64,000 nt of DNA from Komagataella phaffii GS115 (taxonomy: Eukaryota; Ascomycota; Pichiomycetes; Pichiales; Pichiaceae), in the NCBI RefSeq assembly GCF_000027005.1, contig NC_012965.1, forward strand, positions 1,227,001 through 1,291,000, given 5' to 3'. A program made the position numbers and the translations under genes. The notes under the pieces were generated by a model. That model was given only the letters and a program-made list of their open reading frames with translations. It ran no database searches and was not told the DNA's origin. Positions 43,447-51,878 of the stretch are shown piece by piece; position 1 is the stretch's first letter, and each line of letters begins with the position of its first letter.

Positions 43447-45348
43447 TCAAAGTTTGAAAAGGTTCATCATACGTTGCCACAAGCTGTTCTTCTCAGCTTT
43501 GTAGCCTTCTGTCTCATAGTACTTTTCACCGTCTTCATCAGTGGTGGTTGAGACATCCAGTTCGAATGACTGCACAGACTTCAGTTCTGGGTTTCTCAGC
43601 AAGAAAGCAGCCCCAATTAAAGGAATACACAAACAGACACCGATGATACACAAGATCTTCTGCGTGTACTTGTAAGCTTCAACTACAACCATTCTCTCTG
43701 GAGTTCCCCATGGATACTCAAGGATAAACTCAAATGGAGATCCATAGGCGAAGACTGACAAGGTAGTGTTGGTAAAGTCAGCAAAACCTTTTTCCAATTC
43801 TCTTGGCATGATATCTTGCCAGACAGCTCCAGAGACAGCACCACCAATGGCACCACCAATATTGTAAGAGGTCAAGTAGAGCGCAAGGGCAATAGCCATA
43901 CGTTCATGGTCAACAACTGCCTGAATAGATGCTTGCACAGGGTAGGTGAAAAAACCAGCAAAGAAACCAAGCAGGACTTGGGCACCAATAACACCACCGT
44001 GGGAACGAGTGTCACCTCTGTAGTGGATCAATAGACCAAAGGCAAGCATCCAGCCAGAAACACCAAACAAAACGAATGGTTTTAATCTTCTAATACGGAC
44101 CAAAACCAGACCGAGGAGAGAACCTGTAATAACCGATGCGAACGAGTACAAGGAGGCGATTCTCTGGGCAGATTTAGTAGATTCGTTGAATGAAACGACC
44201 AAAGCAGTGTACAAGAAATCACCTTGCATGTACCAAATAAAAGTCAAGAAAACACCAATGAACAATGCTGACCAAACGGCACGATCTTTAACCATATCAG
44301 AAGGTAACAATGGGTTACGGGCATATTTGATCTCCCATACGGCAAAGAAAGGAATACAAGCCCAACCTAGGAAGAATGGGACCAAGATATCAGCAGTAGC
44401 CCATTGGTTTTCTATTCCTCCAGCAACGGAAATTGGAACCAAGATTAGACCAATAACCAAAGTCAACAAAAACAGACCAACAAAATCCAACTTCCAGAAG
44501 AATACCTCAACCATGAACTTCTTGAATCCTAACTTTCGGAAATCAGATTGGTCCTCCTCCTTCAGTCTCCTCATGTCACCATTCTTGATGGACAAAAACC
44601 ACATGTGCAGGAAACATCCGATAAGTGGAAGACAAGCCAAAGGGAATGCGAAAGCCCAGAATCCAATATTCCAAGACCAGTTGGTAGAAGCCACTTCAAT
44701 AATGTTACCTGAAACCCAGGTATTGATAATAAATGGCAGAGCTGCAACAAAAGAACATGCAACCCTCCAGTTCAAAGTGGAGGCGTCAGCAGACATAATT
44801 TGTATTAAGATGATAACACCAGAGTAACCGAATTGCCATAAAACAGAACCACCGGCGAATCTGGGGAAATCGTAAGCCTGGGACATAACAATGGTTCCCA
44901 CGACGTACAAAACGATGGATACCAGGAACAACTCAAGACGCCCAAAATTGTCTGACAATCTGGCATAAATTGGTTGAGCCAGGGCAGAAGTTGCAGATCT
45001 AACAACGTTAACGGTAGCAATACGGGAATGTTCAGCGTATGAGGAGGTTGCGTAAGACTGCAGAGTTCCTCTCATTGTAGCATCCAAACCGTAAGCGTAT
45101 GCGACCAAAAAGATGGAGAAGAAAAATACGACGTAAGCAAGTGGGCTCTTGTACTGTTTAGCAAGAACTTCAATTCTCTTGACACCATAAGTCTTTTCCT
45201 CCAGGTTGAAAAGATGGATATTGTTGGAGCGTAGTCCTTCGACCCTTGGGACCACTTTCTTTGGGCCTGTCGCATTATTGACAGTAGTTTCATTTACCAC
45301 TGGTGGGGTGCCTGAAGAGCCTTTATCACTCACAGATTCAGCAGACAT
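43447..45348 (-). CDS. Siderophore-iron transporter of the ARN/SIT family (MFS)
   Basis: The 633-residue protein has about 14 membrane segments and belongs to the major facilitator superfamily, ARN/SIT branch. Typical segments are VAYAYGLDATMRGTLQSYATSSY near residue 85, ARLSDNFGRLELFLVSIVLYVVGT (loop 2-3 region), SADASTLNWRVACSF, and the late helices LYLTSYNIGGAIGGAVSGAVWQ. It should import ferric siderophores made by other microbes at the plasma membrane. The exact member (Arn1, Arn2, Sit1 or Enb1 type) cannot be settled by eye. A GATA-factor site in the promoter (45610-45618) suggests repression by iron. Confidence 0.9.
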   Translation of the reverse strand: MSAESVSDKGSSGTPPVVNETTVNNATGPKKVVPRVEGLRSNNIHLFNLEEKTYGVKRIEVLAKQYKSPLAYVVFFFSIFLVAYAYGLDATMRGTLQSYATSSYAEHSRIATVNVVRSATSALAQPIYARLSDNFGRLELFLVSIVLYVVGTIVMSQAYDFPRFAGGSVLWQFGYSGVIILIQIMSADASTLNWRVACSFVAALPFIINTWVSGNIIEVASTNWSWNIGFWAFAFPLACLPLIGCFLHMWFLSIKNGDMRRLKEEDQSDFRKLGFKKFMVEVFFWKLDFVGLFLLTLVIGLILVPISVAGGIENQWATADILVPFFLGWACIPFFAVWEIKYARNPLLPSDMVKDRAVWSALFIGVFLTFIWYMQGDFLYTALVVSFNESTKSAQRIASLYSFASVITGSLLGLVLVRIRRLKPFVLFGVSGWMLAFGLLIHYRGDTRSHGGVIGAQVLLGFFAGFFTYPVQASIQAVVDHERMAIALALYLTSYNIGGAIGGAVSGAVWQDIMPRELEKGFADFTNTTLSVFAYGSPFEFILEYPWGTPERMVVVEAYKYTQKILCIIGVCLCIPLIGAAFLLRNPELKSVQSFELDVSTTTDEDGEKYYETEGYKAEKNSLWQRMMNLFKL

Positions 45349-46310
45349 TTTTATTTGACGATTCAGATGGTGCCCTCTTTGGACTTGTTGCCTTTTATAC
45401 GAGTGGAGGCAACCCAGAAAAAGAAACTACTGTCCAATAAATTTTGCTAAGATTTAACAGTACGACCTGAATAAAAAATCCTACTGCGTCTAATGCAATT
45501 GAATGCCTCAGTTTTAAAGTTTTTAGGGAAGTAAATTCCGGATAATGCGAGTGTTTCAAAGTTGAACTTGAAAAGAAACGCAGAAGACCAAAAAAAGGAA
45601 AAAAGATAGTTATCAGATCATCAGCAAATTATGGGACACTAGGGGGTTGGTGGACGGTCTTAGAAGGAGTGCCTAAAAAAACATGCTTATAATTGCTCTC
45701 GAATCTGCAAAATTATCCTTTTTTGAGAGGCTTCTCCAGGAATTATGGACATTCCCGGTAATCTGCTGCAACCATCACAATACCCAGTCAGATTTGAACA
45801 AATATGCGTATTGCGAGACTTAACACAGCCTTAGTACATCAGATACCCCTGCTGAGTAAGCTCTGACTAAAAGCGGGGGTCGACAACTCATATTTTTTTT
45901 GCTCAAAGTTCTGCTTCCCATTCCACTATTTAGGGGATTTTTCTTTTCAGGATAATTAATTAAGTTCAGACTCTGATGTAACCTTTGCCAAGCTTTTTTA
46001 TAGCGCAACCCTTAAAATATTGAAATTACGTAACGCAGGCGGTCCAATTGGCGAAGCATTTGGTTCGCCGGAGTCCATTTGTATTTGGTGCGAAGCAAAC
46101 GAAAAACGAAATAGCTGGGCGCAGGCTGGCCAGCTGTTTCTGCGCCAATTATTTTTTAGAGGGGGCTGGCTGAGGCCAGTTCCTGCGTTTCCAAAATTTG
46201 GCTGGTCACGTGATAGTTCTGTCGAAAGTCGATTTTCTTCGGATTTAGCTGCTCACCAGTGGTTCTACTCTGTAAGACAGAAAGAGTAAAGCTTGGATCA
46301 GAGTGGTAAT
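45349..46310. promoter_or_regulatory. Divergent promoter of the siderophore transporter and the U1A-like gene
   Basis: The 962-bp region contains an iron-GATA site (45610-45618), a TTACGTAA bZIP-type palindrome at 46026-46033, a GC-rich cluster of inverted repeats at 46050-46170, and a GTCACGTG Cbf1-type site at 46205-46212. No gene is recognised; the open frame at 46020-46289 overlaps these promoter elements and lacks coding character. Confidence 0.5.
45610..45618 (-). promoter_or_regulatory. ATCWGATAA iron-responsive GATA site upstream of the siderophore transporter
   Basis: On the minus strand the sequence reads ATCTGATAA, an exact match to the extended consensus ATCWGATAA reported for fungal iron GATA repressors (Fep1, SreA, Sfu1 family). 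It lies about 262 bp upstream of the start codon of the siderophore transporter. Confidence 0.7.
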
Positions 46311-47006
46311 ATGGCGACGTATGTGAATTTTCCTGATTAATGCATAATCGGATCGTGAATGAGGTACTAACATTACAGTCTCTACGTTCGAAATCTGAAC
46401 GAAAAAGTCTCGGTCAACACTTTAAAGAAAAAACTAGATGAACTGTTTTCGCCATATGGAAATGTTCTCGCAATCACAGCTCACAAGAATCTGAAAATGA
46501 AGGGACAAGCCTTCGTAGCTTATGCAAAACAGGAGAACGCAATCGATGCGGTGCAATCACTCCAAGGAACAATGCTCTTCGATAAACAATTGGAGATTCA
46601 GGATGCTACATCCCAAAGCGATGCAGTGTTGAAGGAAACGTTGGGCAAGACAGAGTTTGAAGATTACTTGAAAAAGAGGAAAGTAGAGAAGGAACAAAAG
46701 AATAGGAAACGAGCCTCTTCCGACGAAGAACCAAAACAAAAGACTAAACGTATAAAGATAGTGATCAACAATGAGCCTAACAAGTTACTCCTACTGCAAA
46801 AAGTGGATCCAGAGTTGACATCTGCAGACATCAAATCAATATTCGACAAATTCCAGGGCCTTAAAGAGATCAACCTAGTGAAACCAAGAAATCTTGCACT
46901 AATAGAATTTACTGAAGAGTCAGCAGCCGTTATCTGCAAAGAAGCACTGGGCCAAACAATCCAAATCAAAAACCATGAATGCTATCTGACATACGCAAAG
47001 AAGTAG
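46311..47006 (+). CDS. MUD1: U1A-like snRNP protein with two RRMs (Mud1-like, two exons)
   Basis: Exon 1 is only 8 nt (46311-46318, ATG GCG AC). The intron is 46319-46378 (GTATGT, TACTAAC, ATTACAG) and exon 2 is 46379-47006. The protein has 211 aa and starts MATLYVRNLNEKVS. RRM1 (about 3-80) has RNP2-like LYVRNL and RNP1-like MKGQAFVAY; RRM2 (about 140-211) is C-terminal (LLLLQKVDPELTSADIKSIF). The two-RRM layout with a basic linker resembles U1A/Mud1. S. cerevisiae Mud1 is 298 aa; Msl1 (U2B'') has a single RRM. A role in U1 snRNP is inferred; a combined U1A/U2B'' role cannot be excluded. Confidence 0.82.
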
Positions 47007-47069
47007 CAGTCGAATATCATTAATTAAATACTGCTGCGCAGGTATATGTACATGTATAAATTAGAGACC

Positions 47070-47528
47070 CTAATACTTTCCCGTTATAACAGTCATCATT
47101 CCGGACAATAGTCCCTCCTTTTGCTTACCACCTTTCTCCAAATCACCTACCAATCTGTCGTAATAATTTGGGTTACCTTTTGGTTTCAATAGCTTGGAGC
47201 TGATTGGATAATATGTAGAGTACTTGTTCTGTGAAATATTTGCAGCGGAAACCAGCTGCTGCTCTAGAACCTGCGACGTTAAAGCGTCAGTCTTGAATGT
47301 ATCTTTGGGACCACTTTTGTTGCTCAATGTAGAAGAGACAATCTCTGCGATAGATTTGTTTGACTTGGTTGTCTTCAAATCCTTGGATTTGGATGGTAAT
47401 CCAGCAATCACGGCAAATCTCTCGGCTTGAACCTCCTTGAAAGAGGCGAAATGTTCTATTCTTTCCTTTGGAAATGACTCCAAAACGGACACCAACCGTT
47501 TTGCGACTTCTTTTGCTGTGGTAGCCAT
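47070..47528 (-). CDS. CBP6: Cytochrome b translation and assembly factor Cbp6
   Basis: The 152-residue protein resembles yeast Cbp6 (162 aa) along its length: an N-terminal helix (AKEVAKRLVSVLESFPKERIEHF) with SFKEVQAERFAVIAGLP, and a C-terminal stretch with YPISSKLLKPKGNPNYYDRLVGDL. Cbp6 works with Cbp3 at the mitochondrial ribosome exit to bind newly made cytochrome b. Residues after the start are basic and Ser/Thr-rich, fitting the mitochondrial destination. It converges with MUD1 (63 bp) and diverges from DIB1 (about 200 bp). Confidence 0.8.
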   Translation of the reverse strand: MATTAKEVAKRLVSVLESFPKERIEHFASFKEVQAERFAVIAGLPSKSKDLKTTKSNKSIAEIVSSTLSNKSGPKDTFKTDALTSQVLEQQLVSAANISQNKYSTYYPISSKLLKPKGNPNYYDRLVGDLEKGGKQKEGLLSGMMTVITGKY

Positions 47529-47724
47529 ATTTTGATAAGCTTGAGATGGATTCCGCTTCTGTATCTATTTTTTTTTTCACGTTTACTCTTTTCGTATCGC
47601 CAATCAGATGTAGACCCAATGTAATACGGTCAGCACACGCATATCGACTCCCAGTACTTACATAATCCATAATCGCATCTCACCTAAGAAAAAACTAGAA
47701 AAATTACTAGTTCACCCGCTAACT

Positions 47725-48213
47725 ATGGGAAGCGTCTTTTTGCCCCATTTACATACAGGATGGTAAGTCCTTTTTTCAGTCTGCAGATAGATCTCTTACT
47801 AACATGATAGGCATGTTGACCAAGCTATTTTGTCCGAGGATAGCCGCCTGGTTGTCATTCGATTCGGCAGAGAAACAGACCCTGATTGCATGTTGATGGA
47901 CGAAATTCTCTACCGCGTCACCGAAGAAGTGAAAAACTTTGCAGTCTGCTACCTTGTTAACATAGATGAGGTGCCAGATTTCAACACGATGTATGAACTC
48001 TATGACCCCATGACCATCATGTTCTTTCACAGAAACAAACATATGATGTGTGATTTTGGAACAGGCAATAACAACAAGCTCAATTTTGTGCTCCAAAGTA
48101 AACAGGAAATGATAGACATAATTGAAACAATCTACAGAGGAGCCATGAAAGGAAAAGGTTTGGTTGTCAGTCCAAAGAGTTATAGTCACACTAATAGAAG
48201 CACAGGTTTTTGA
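47725..48213 (+). CDS. DIB1: U5 snRNP / tri-snRNP protein Dib1 (two exons)
   Basis: Exon 1 is 47725-47762, the intron is 47763-47810 (48 nt; GTAAGT, TACTAAC, ATGATAG) and exon 2 is 47811-48213. The protein of 146 aa starts MGSVFLPHLHTGWHVDQAIL. It has the thioredoxin-like Dim1 fold, with VVIRFGRETDPDCMLMDEIL and the near-invariant DPMTIMFFHRNKHMMCDFGTG. Dib1/Dim1 sits in the U4/U6.U5 tri-snRNP and must leave for spliceosome activation. S. cerevisiae Dib1 is 143 aa. The conserved Trp at the splice (TG joined to G) confirms the junction. Without the intron the first ATG-like start would lose about 20 conserved residues. Confidence 0.95.
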
Positions 48214-48359
48214 AAGGCTAACCGCGCTTGATTACATAAGCCTTCTCCTTTTCTTGTTTTTCTAAATGAGGAGAAGCTTTTTTTTTAGATCTTCTTCTCC
48301 ACCCCCTACTCATCCGTCCCTACCTAGTTTTGCAGTCACAATTATTCTGACTATCAAAC

Positions 48360-49358
48360 ATGCTATCACATTTGCCAAAGCTCTCGGCTCACCACCCACA
48401 GCACGAGATTGTGAACCACACCACAGTGGAGTCAAAGTCAAGAGGGAGAAGTGACAGCCTTCTCGCTTTAGATGCTTCCAATGAAGTCCGGCTGAGTTCC
48501 TATTTGTACAAAAAGTCAAAAACGAAACACAATTACAAGAAACGGTGGTTTGTGCTACGAGATTGCCAGTTATCGTGGTACAAGGATTCAAAAGAGTATA
48601 AACCTCGCAATGTCATCAGCATCAATAATTTGGTGAGTTTTAACAAACTAGAGAATGAAAACTATTTGCGAAATAAAGGATCGATGCAAAAAAAGTTCAA
48701 GTTCATCATTTACAGCAACAAGAAGAAATTGAAACTCTATTGTCAAGATGAGAAAACTTACAACGACTGGATTCAAGCTCTGGACAAATTACTAGATAAC
48801 ACAACTACAAGCTCTGATGAAGCAATTGATAACGTGCCCCTGGAAGGTTTGAAGATAGACACCACTGAGTCTGGTGCCGGTTTCGGTCCATGCTCTGGTG
48901 CTGACGATTTCTTGAGTTCGGTTTCAGATTCCCCTAATACTCCCTATGAAACTGCACGTTCTTTCGCCAATCCAGATTTGCCACGCATCAAAGAACATCA
49001 TGACACAGATCTTGTGTCTGTGAAAAACGAAATATTCATTCAAGATGGAACATTGGAAAAACAAAAAGCTTACAACCAATGGAAAACTGTCAAGCTGGTC
49101 TTGACTAACAAGAAGCTGTCAATGTTCAAGTCCAAGGAGGAAAAACCATTTCAAGTTTTCAATCTGAATGACATAATTGATATAACCGAATTAGAGCCAT
49201 TGAGCAAGATCAGGAAATGGTGTTTTTTGCTGATAACTAGGGAAAAAAGAATCAAGTTTTGCGCCCCAAATGAAGAAGACTTAATCCGATGGTTAACTGC
49301 TGTCAAAATGCTGGTCGCTCAACGGAAGAAATTGGAGAAGAAGATCAGCACGAACTAG
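48360..49358 (+). CDS. OPY1: Tandem PH-domain protein Opy1
   Basis: The 332-residue protein has two PH domains. PH1 (about residues 45-146) contains SYLYKKSKTKHNYKKRWFVL and ends with the Trp of DWIQALDKLL. PH2 (about 225-325) contains KAYNQWKTVKLVLTNKKLSMF and ends in RWLTAVKML. This is the layout and length of yeast Opy1 (328 aa), which binds PI(4,5)P2 and restrains the kinase Mss4. It converges with MET14, 36 bp away. Confidence 0.88.
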   Translation: MLSHLPKLSAHHPQHEIVNHTTVESKSRGRSDSLLALDASNEVRLSSYLYKKSKTKHNYKKRWFVLRDCQLSWYKDSKEYKPRNVISINNLVSFNKLENENYLRNKGSMQKKFKFIIYSNKKKLKLYCQDEKTYNDWIQALDKLLDNTTTSSDEAIDNVPLEGLKIDTTESGAGFGPCSGADDFLSSVSDSPNTPYETARSFANPDLPRIKEHHDTDLVSVKNEIFIQDGTLEKQKAYNQWKTVKLVLTNKKLSMFKSKEEKPFQVFNLNDIIDITELEPLSKIRKWCFLLITREKRIKFCAPNEEDLIRWLTAVKMLVAQRKKLEKKISTN

Positions 49359-49394
49359 AAATACAAACTTAAAAATCATCTTATTCTACAAACT

Positions 49395-49994
49395 CTATTT
49401 GATTAGTTTCTTCTCCAATAAATAATCAATAATGATTTTAGCACTCTCCTCAACAGTTTGCTTGTCTGTGTGGACGTGCAGCTCGGGGTTCTCAGGTGCT
49501 TCGTAAGGAGCAGAAATACCGGTGAATTCCTTGATGATTCCCTCTCTGGCCTTCTTGTACAATCCCTTGGGGTCTCTTTGTTCAGCGATCTCAATAGGAA
49601 CGTCAACATATACTTCCACGAATGGCAATCCATCTTTGTTGTGCAGTTCCCTGGCTTTTCTTCTCTCTTCCCTGTAAGGTGAAATGAATGAAGTAATAGC
49701 AACAGAACAAGAGTCTGCAAACAGCTTGGAAACCTCACTGATTCTTCTGATGTTTTCGTTACGATCATCCTCGCTGAATCCAAGGTCCTTGTTCAACCCG
49801 AAGCGGATGTTGTCACCGTCCAGTCTGTATGCATTGTTTCCTCTCTGTAGCAGGCTCTGTTCTAAGGCACAACCGATAGTGCTTTTTCCACTGGCACTGA
49901 GTCCGGTAAGCCAGACAGTGACACCGCCTTGTTTAGTCAATTCCTTGCGCTCATCGTGAGTGAGATTTTCATGCCATGTGATATTAGTAGCCAT
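49395..49994 (-). CDS. MET14: Adenylylsulfate (APS) kinase
   Basis: The 199-residue enzyme phosphorylates adenylyl sulfate to PAPS, the second step of sulfate assimilation leading to methionine and cysteine. The P loop is GLSASGKST (residues 31-39), and the N-terminal [12 protein letters not shown] and later [37 protein letters not shown] and [12 protein letters not shown] are family-typical. Length matches yeast Met14 (202). A GTCACGTG Cbf1 site lies about 100 bp upstream (50092-50099), as in the sulfur-regulated genes of S. cerevisiae. Confidence 0.97.
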   Translation of the reverse strand: MATNITWHENLTHDERKELTKQGGVTVWLTGLSASGKSTIGCALEQSLLQRGNNAYRLDGDNIRFGLNKDLGFSEDDRNENIRRISEVSKLFADSCSVAITSFISPYREERRKARELHNKDGLPFVEVYVDVPIEIAEQRDPKGLYKKAREGIIKEFTGISAPYEAPENPELHVHTDKQTVEESAKIIIDYLLEKKLIK

Positions 49995-50091
49995 CTTTCT
50001 TTTGCTCCGTGGGAATTGTCGATTATTCAGTGGGAATTATAGGTACAATATACATTGTAGACAGTCCCCCGAATATTGAAAAATAGATGTA

Positions 50092-50099
50092 GTCACGTG
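50092..50099. promoter_or_regulatory. Cbf1 site (GTCACGTG) in the MET14 promoter
   Basis: GTCACGTG matches the Cbf1 consensus RTCACRTG exactly. It lies about 98 bp upstream of the MET14 ATG, the typical place for Cbf1-Met4-Met28 control of sulfur genes. A second partial CGTGAT element follows closely. Confidence 0.75.
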
Positions 50100-50202
50100 C
50101 TCATACGTGATACTTTGCGGAGTGAGGTATCCATAGTGAGACAGGTTCCAGTCCCCGATAATCATCCTCTTGGGAAGTGAGGTGCGGTAGTCAGGGTCCA
50201 GC

Positions 50203-51759
50203 TTAAAGCGACTCTATTGCGTCTAGAAGTTGGATCTTTAATTGTTCTTTGGAAGTTTCGGTGTCTTTTTCATCGCTGATTGCCTGTCCGTATTTCTTGA
50301 AAAGCAGTTTTAAACGGTTAATGGAGGTATCTCCCTCTATAACTTTATTAGTAATGACACCATCGTTCAGTAGATATGCAAACTCTCGGTCATTGTTGTA
50401 CAAATGTGCCATCACTACAGATTCTGTCAACAATAGCGTTTGAGAGATGTGGCTTGTTGGATCGTTTTCCTTGCTGACTTCTCCAATATAGCGATTGTAT
50501 AGATCCAAAGCCTCATCCGTCCTTCCTAGTCCTCCATAGGTCAAGATGAAACATTGTAGTACTTTGATTGGAATAGACTCAGGTGGGGTAAGCGCATGCA
50601 TCAGGGGCAATAATTTGTCATTTTCTTTCAAAACAGAATGATAACCTAGCACCAGAATAGCAGCTGAATTGATGAACTCCAGAGGTTGACCTCGCAAATC
50701 TTGATACTTGGTATGATATTCTAAGGCTTTAATTAAGTCTTTGTTTCCGATGCCAATACTATTAATTAGCTTAGCCCGGATGATAACTCCATCCCACGTA
50801 GATTTAGTGTCTAGGTCGTTAGCACCGACGTATTGAACCAGAGAATCAAATTCTGACTGAAACCCTTTGGCCTTTGCTAAAACGGGCAAGATTTTGGCTA
50901 TGTTTTCCACTGGAACTGACTCATCATTATTCGATAGCTGTTGGAAATACTGAACCCATAAAGGAGCCCGGTTCTCATCAGATATCTCGCCATTGTCTGA
51001 CGTGAAAATATACGACTCCAGTATCTCTCTGCTGATGACAGTCTTTTCTAACAAGTCAGGTAATGTTCCCAATTCGATACTAGACGTCAACAGTTGCTTT
51101 TGGATCTCCTTGGCAATTTTGTTTTCGTTCAGTAGTGGCAATAATGACAAAGCTCTTTTGATTCGTTCTTCGTTCAATTTGTAGCCATCGTCTGCTTCAC
51201 TCTTGTCACCATATACAACTTTCTTTAATATCTGAGAATGCAAGAAATCACTGTCTTCCTTGCGACTTTTCAACTGGCTCTCAAAGTCTTCAATCTTCAT
51301 AAAGTCTTTATAAATTTCAAAGCTCGTCTTTACTCTACCAGAGTTGTATTTGACGATGTGTCCTACTGTGACAACATCAGGAGTTTTGTCTAATTTTTCC
51401 AGTTCTTTTAGAACTTTATGTGTCAAAGAATAGTCAATATGGATAAAATTACTGAGTATTTTGTTCAACAATCTGGACTTATCATCGTTGTTCAATTCCG
51501 GATTTTGCCTTATTATCTTAAGTAGTTCCTGCGAGCTTTCAGTAACCTCCTCGTATAAGTGATCAGGTACACTTTCACTGTCGGTTCTGTAACTCTTGAT
51601 CAACTCATCATTGCCGAGAAGTTTGTGGTACCATTGAGAGTCAACATTATCGGAATTATTTTTCAAGTAATTCACTGCCTGACTTAACGAGGTGAATTTG
51701 TTGCTTGAAGAAGAATACAGTCTGATAGGATGATTGAAACTCCGTATCAACTTTAGCAT
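50203..51759 (-). CDS. Predicted mitochondrial protein with helical repeats, unknown function
   Basis: From the first ATG (51757-51759) the protein has 518 aa; the frame extends to a TTG at 51789, which is rejected. The N terminus (MLKLIRSFNHPIRLYSSSSN) is basic, hydroxylated and lacks acidic residues, a likely mitochondrial presequence. The rest is alpha-helical with PPR/TPR-like character, seen around ALEYHTKYQDLRGQPLEFIN and LTYGGLGRTDEALDLYNRYI. Such proteins are often translational activators or RNA-maturation factors for single mitochondrial mRNAs, but I cannot name an orthologue. Confidence 0.75.
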   Translation of the reverse strand: MLKLIRSFNHPIRLYSSSSNKFTSLSQAVNYLKNNSDNVDSQWYHKLLGNDELIKSYRTDSESVPDHLYEEVTESSQELLKIIRQNPELNNDDKSRLLNKILSNFIHIDYSLTHKVLKELEKLDKTPDVVTVGHIVKYNSGRVKTSFEIYKDFMKIEDFESQLKSRKEDSDFLHSQILKKVVYGDKSEADDGYKLNEERIKRALSLLPLLNENKIAKEIQKQLLTSSIELGTLPDLLEKTVISREILESYIFTSDNGEISDENRAPLWVQYFQQLSNNDESVPVENIAKILPVLAKAKGFQSEFDSLVQYVGANDLDTKSTWDGVIIRAKLINSIGIGNKDLIKALEYHTKYQDLRGQPLEFINSAAILVLGYHSVLKENDKLLPLMHALTPPESIPIKVLQCFILTYGGLGRTDEALDLYNRYIGEVSKENDPTSHISQTLLLTESVVMAHLYNNDREFAYLLNDGVITNKVIEGDTSINRLKLLFKKYGQAISDEKDTETSKEQLKIQLLDAIESL

Positions 51760-51878
51760 CGCAGTGAGATGATGAGATCTGGTGGACAATAAGGAACAAT
51801 AGGTACAAGAAAAATATATTTGATGATTATAGTTTCGTAATTATAATTAAATTATTTTATAACGCTCAAGAATATATA

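Noticed and set aside
44186..44827. 213-codon open frame antisense to the siderophore transporter
   Set aside because: Shadow of a membrane protein gene in the opposite strand; its sequence has no recognisable domain.
46026..46033. TTACGTAA palindrome as a Yap-type site
   Set aside because: It matches a bZIP half-site pair, but a single 8-bp match without a stress gene nearby is too weak to list separately.
46020..46289. 89-codon open frame before the U1A-like gene
   Set aside because: It lies within GC-rich promoter repeats and shows no domain; the repeats explain its openness.
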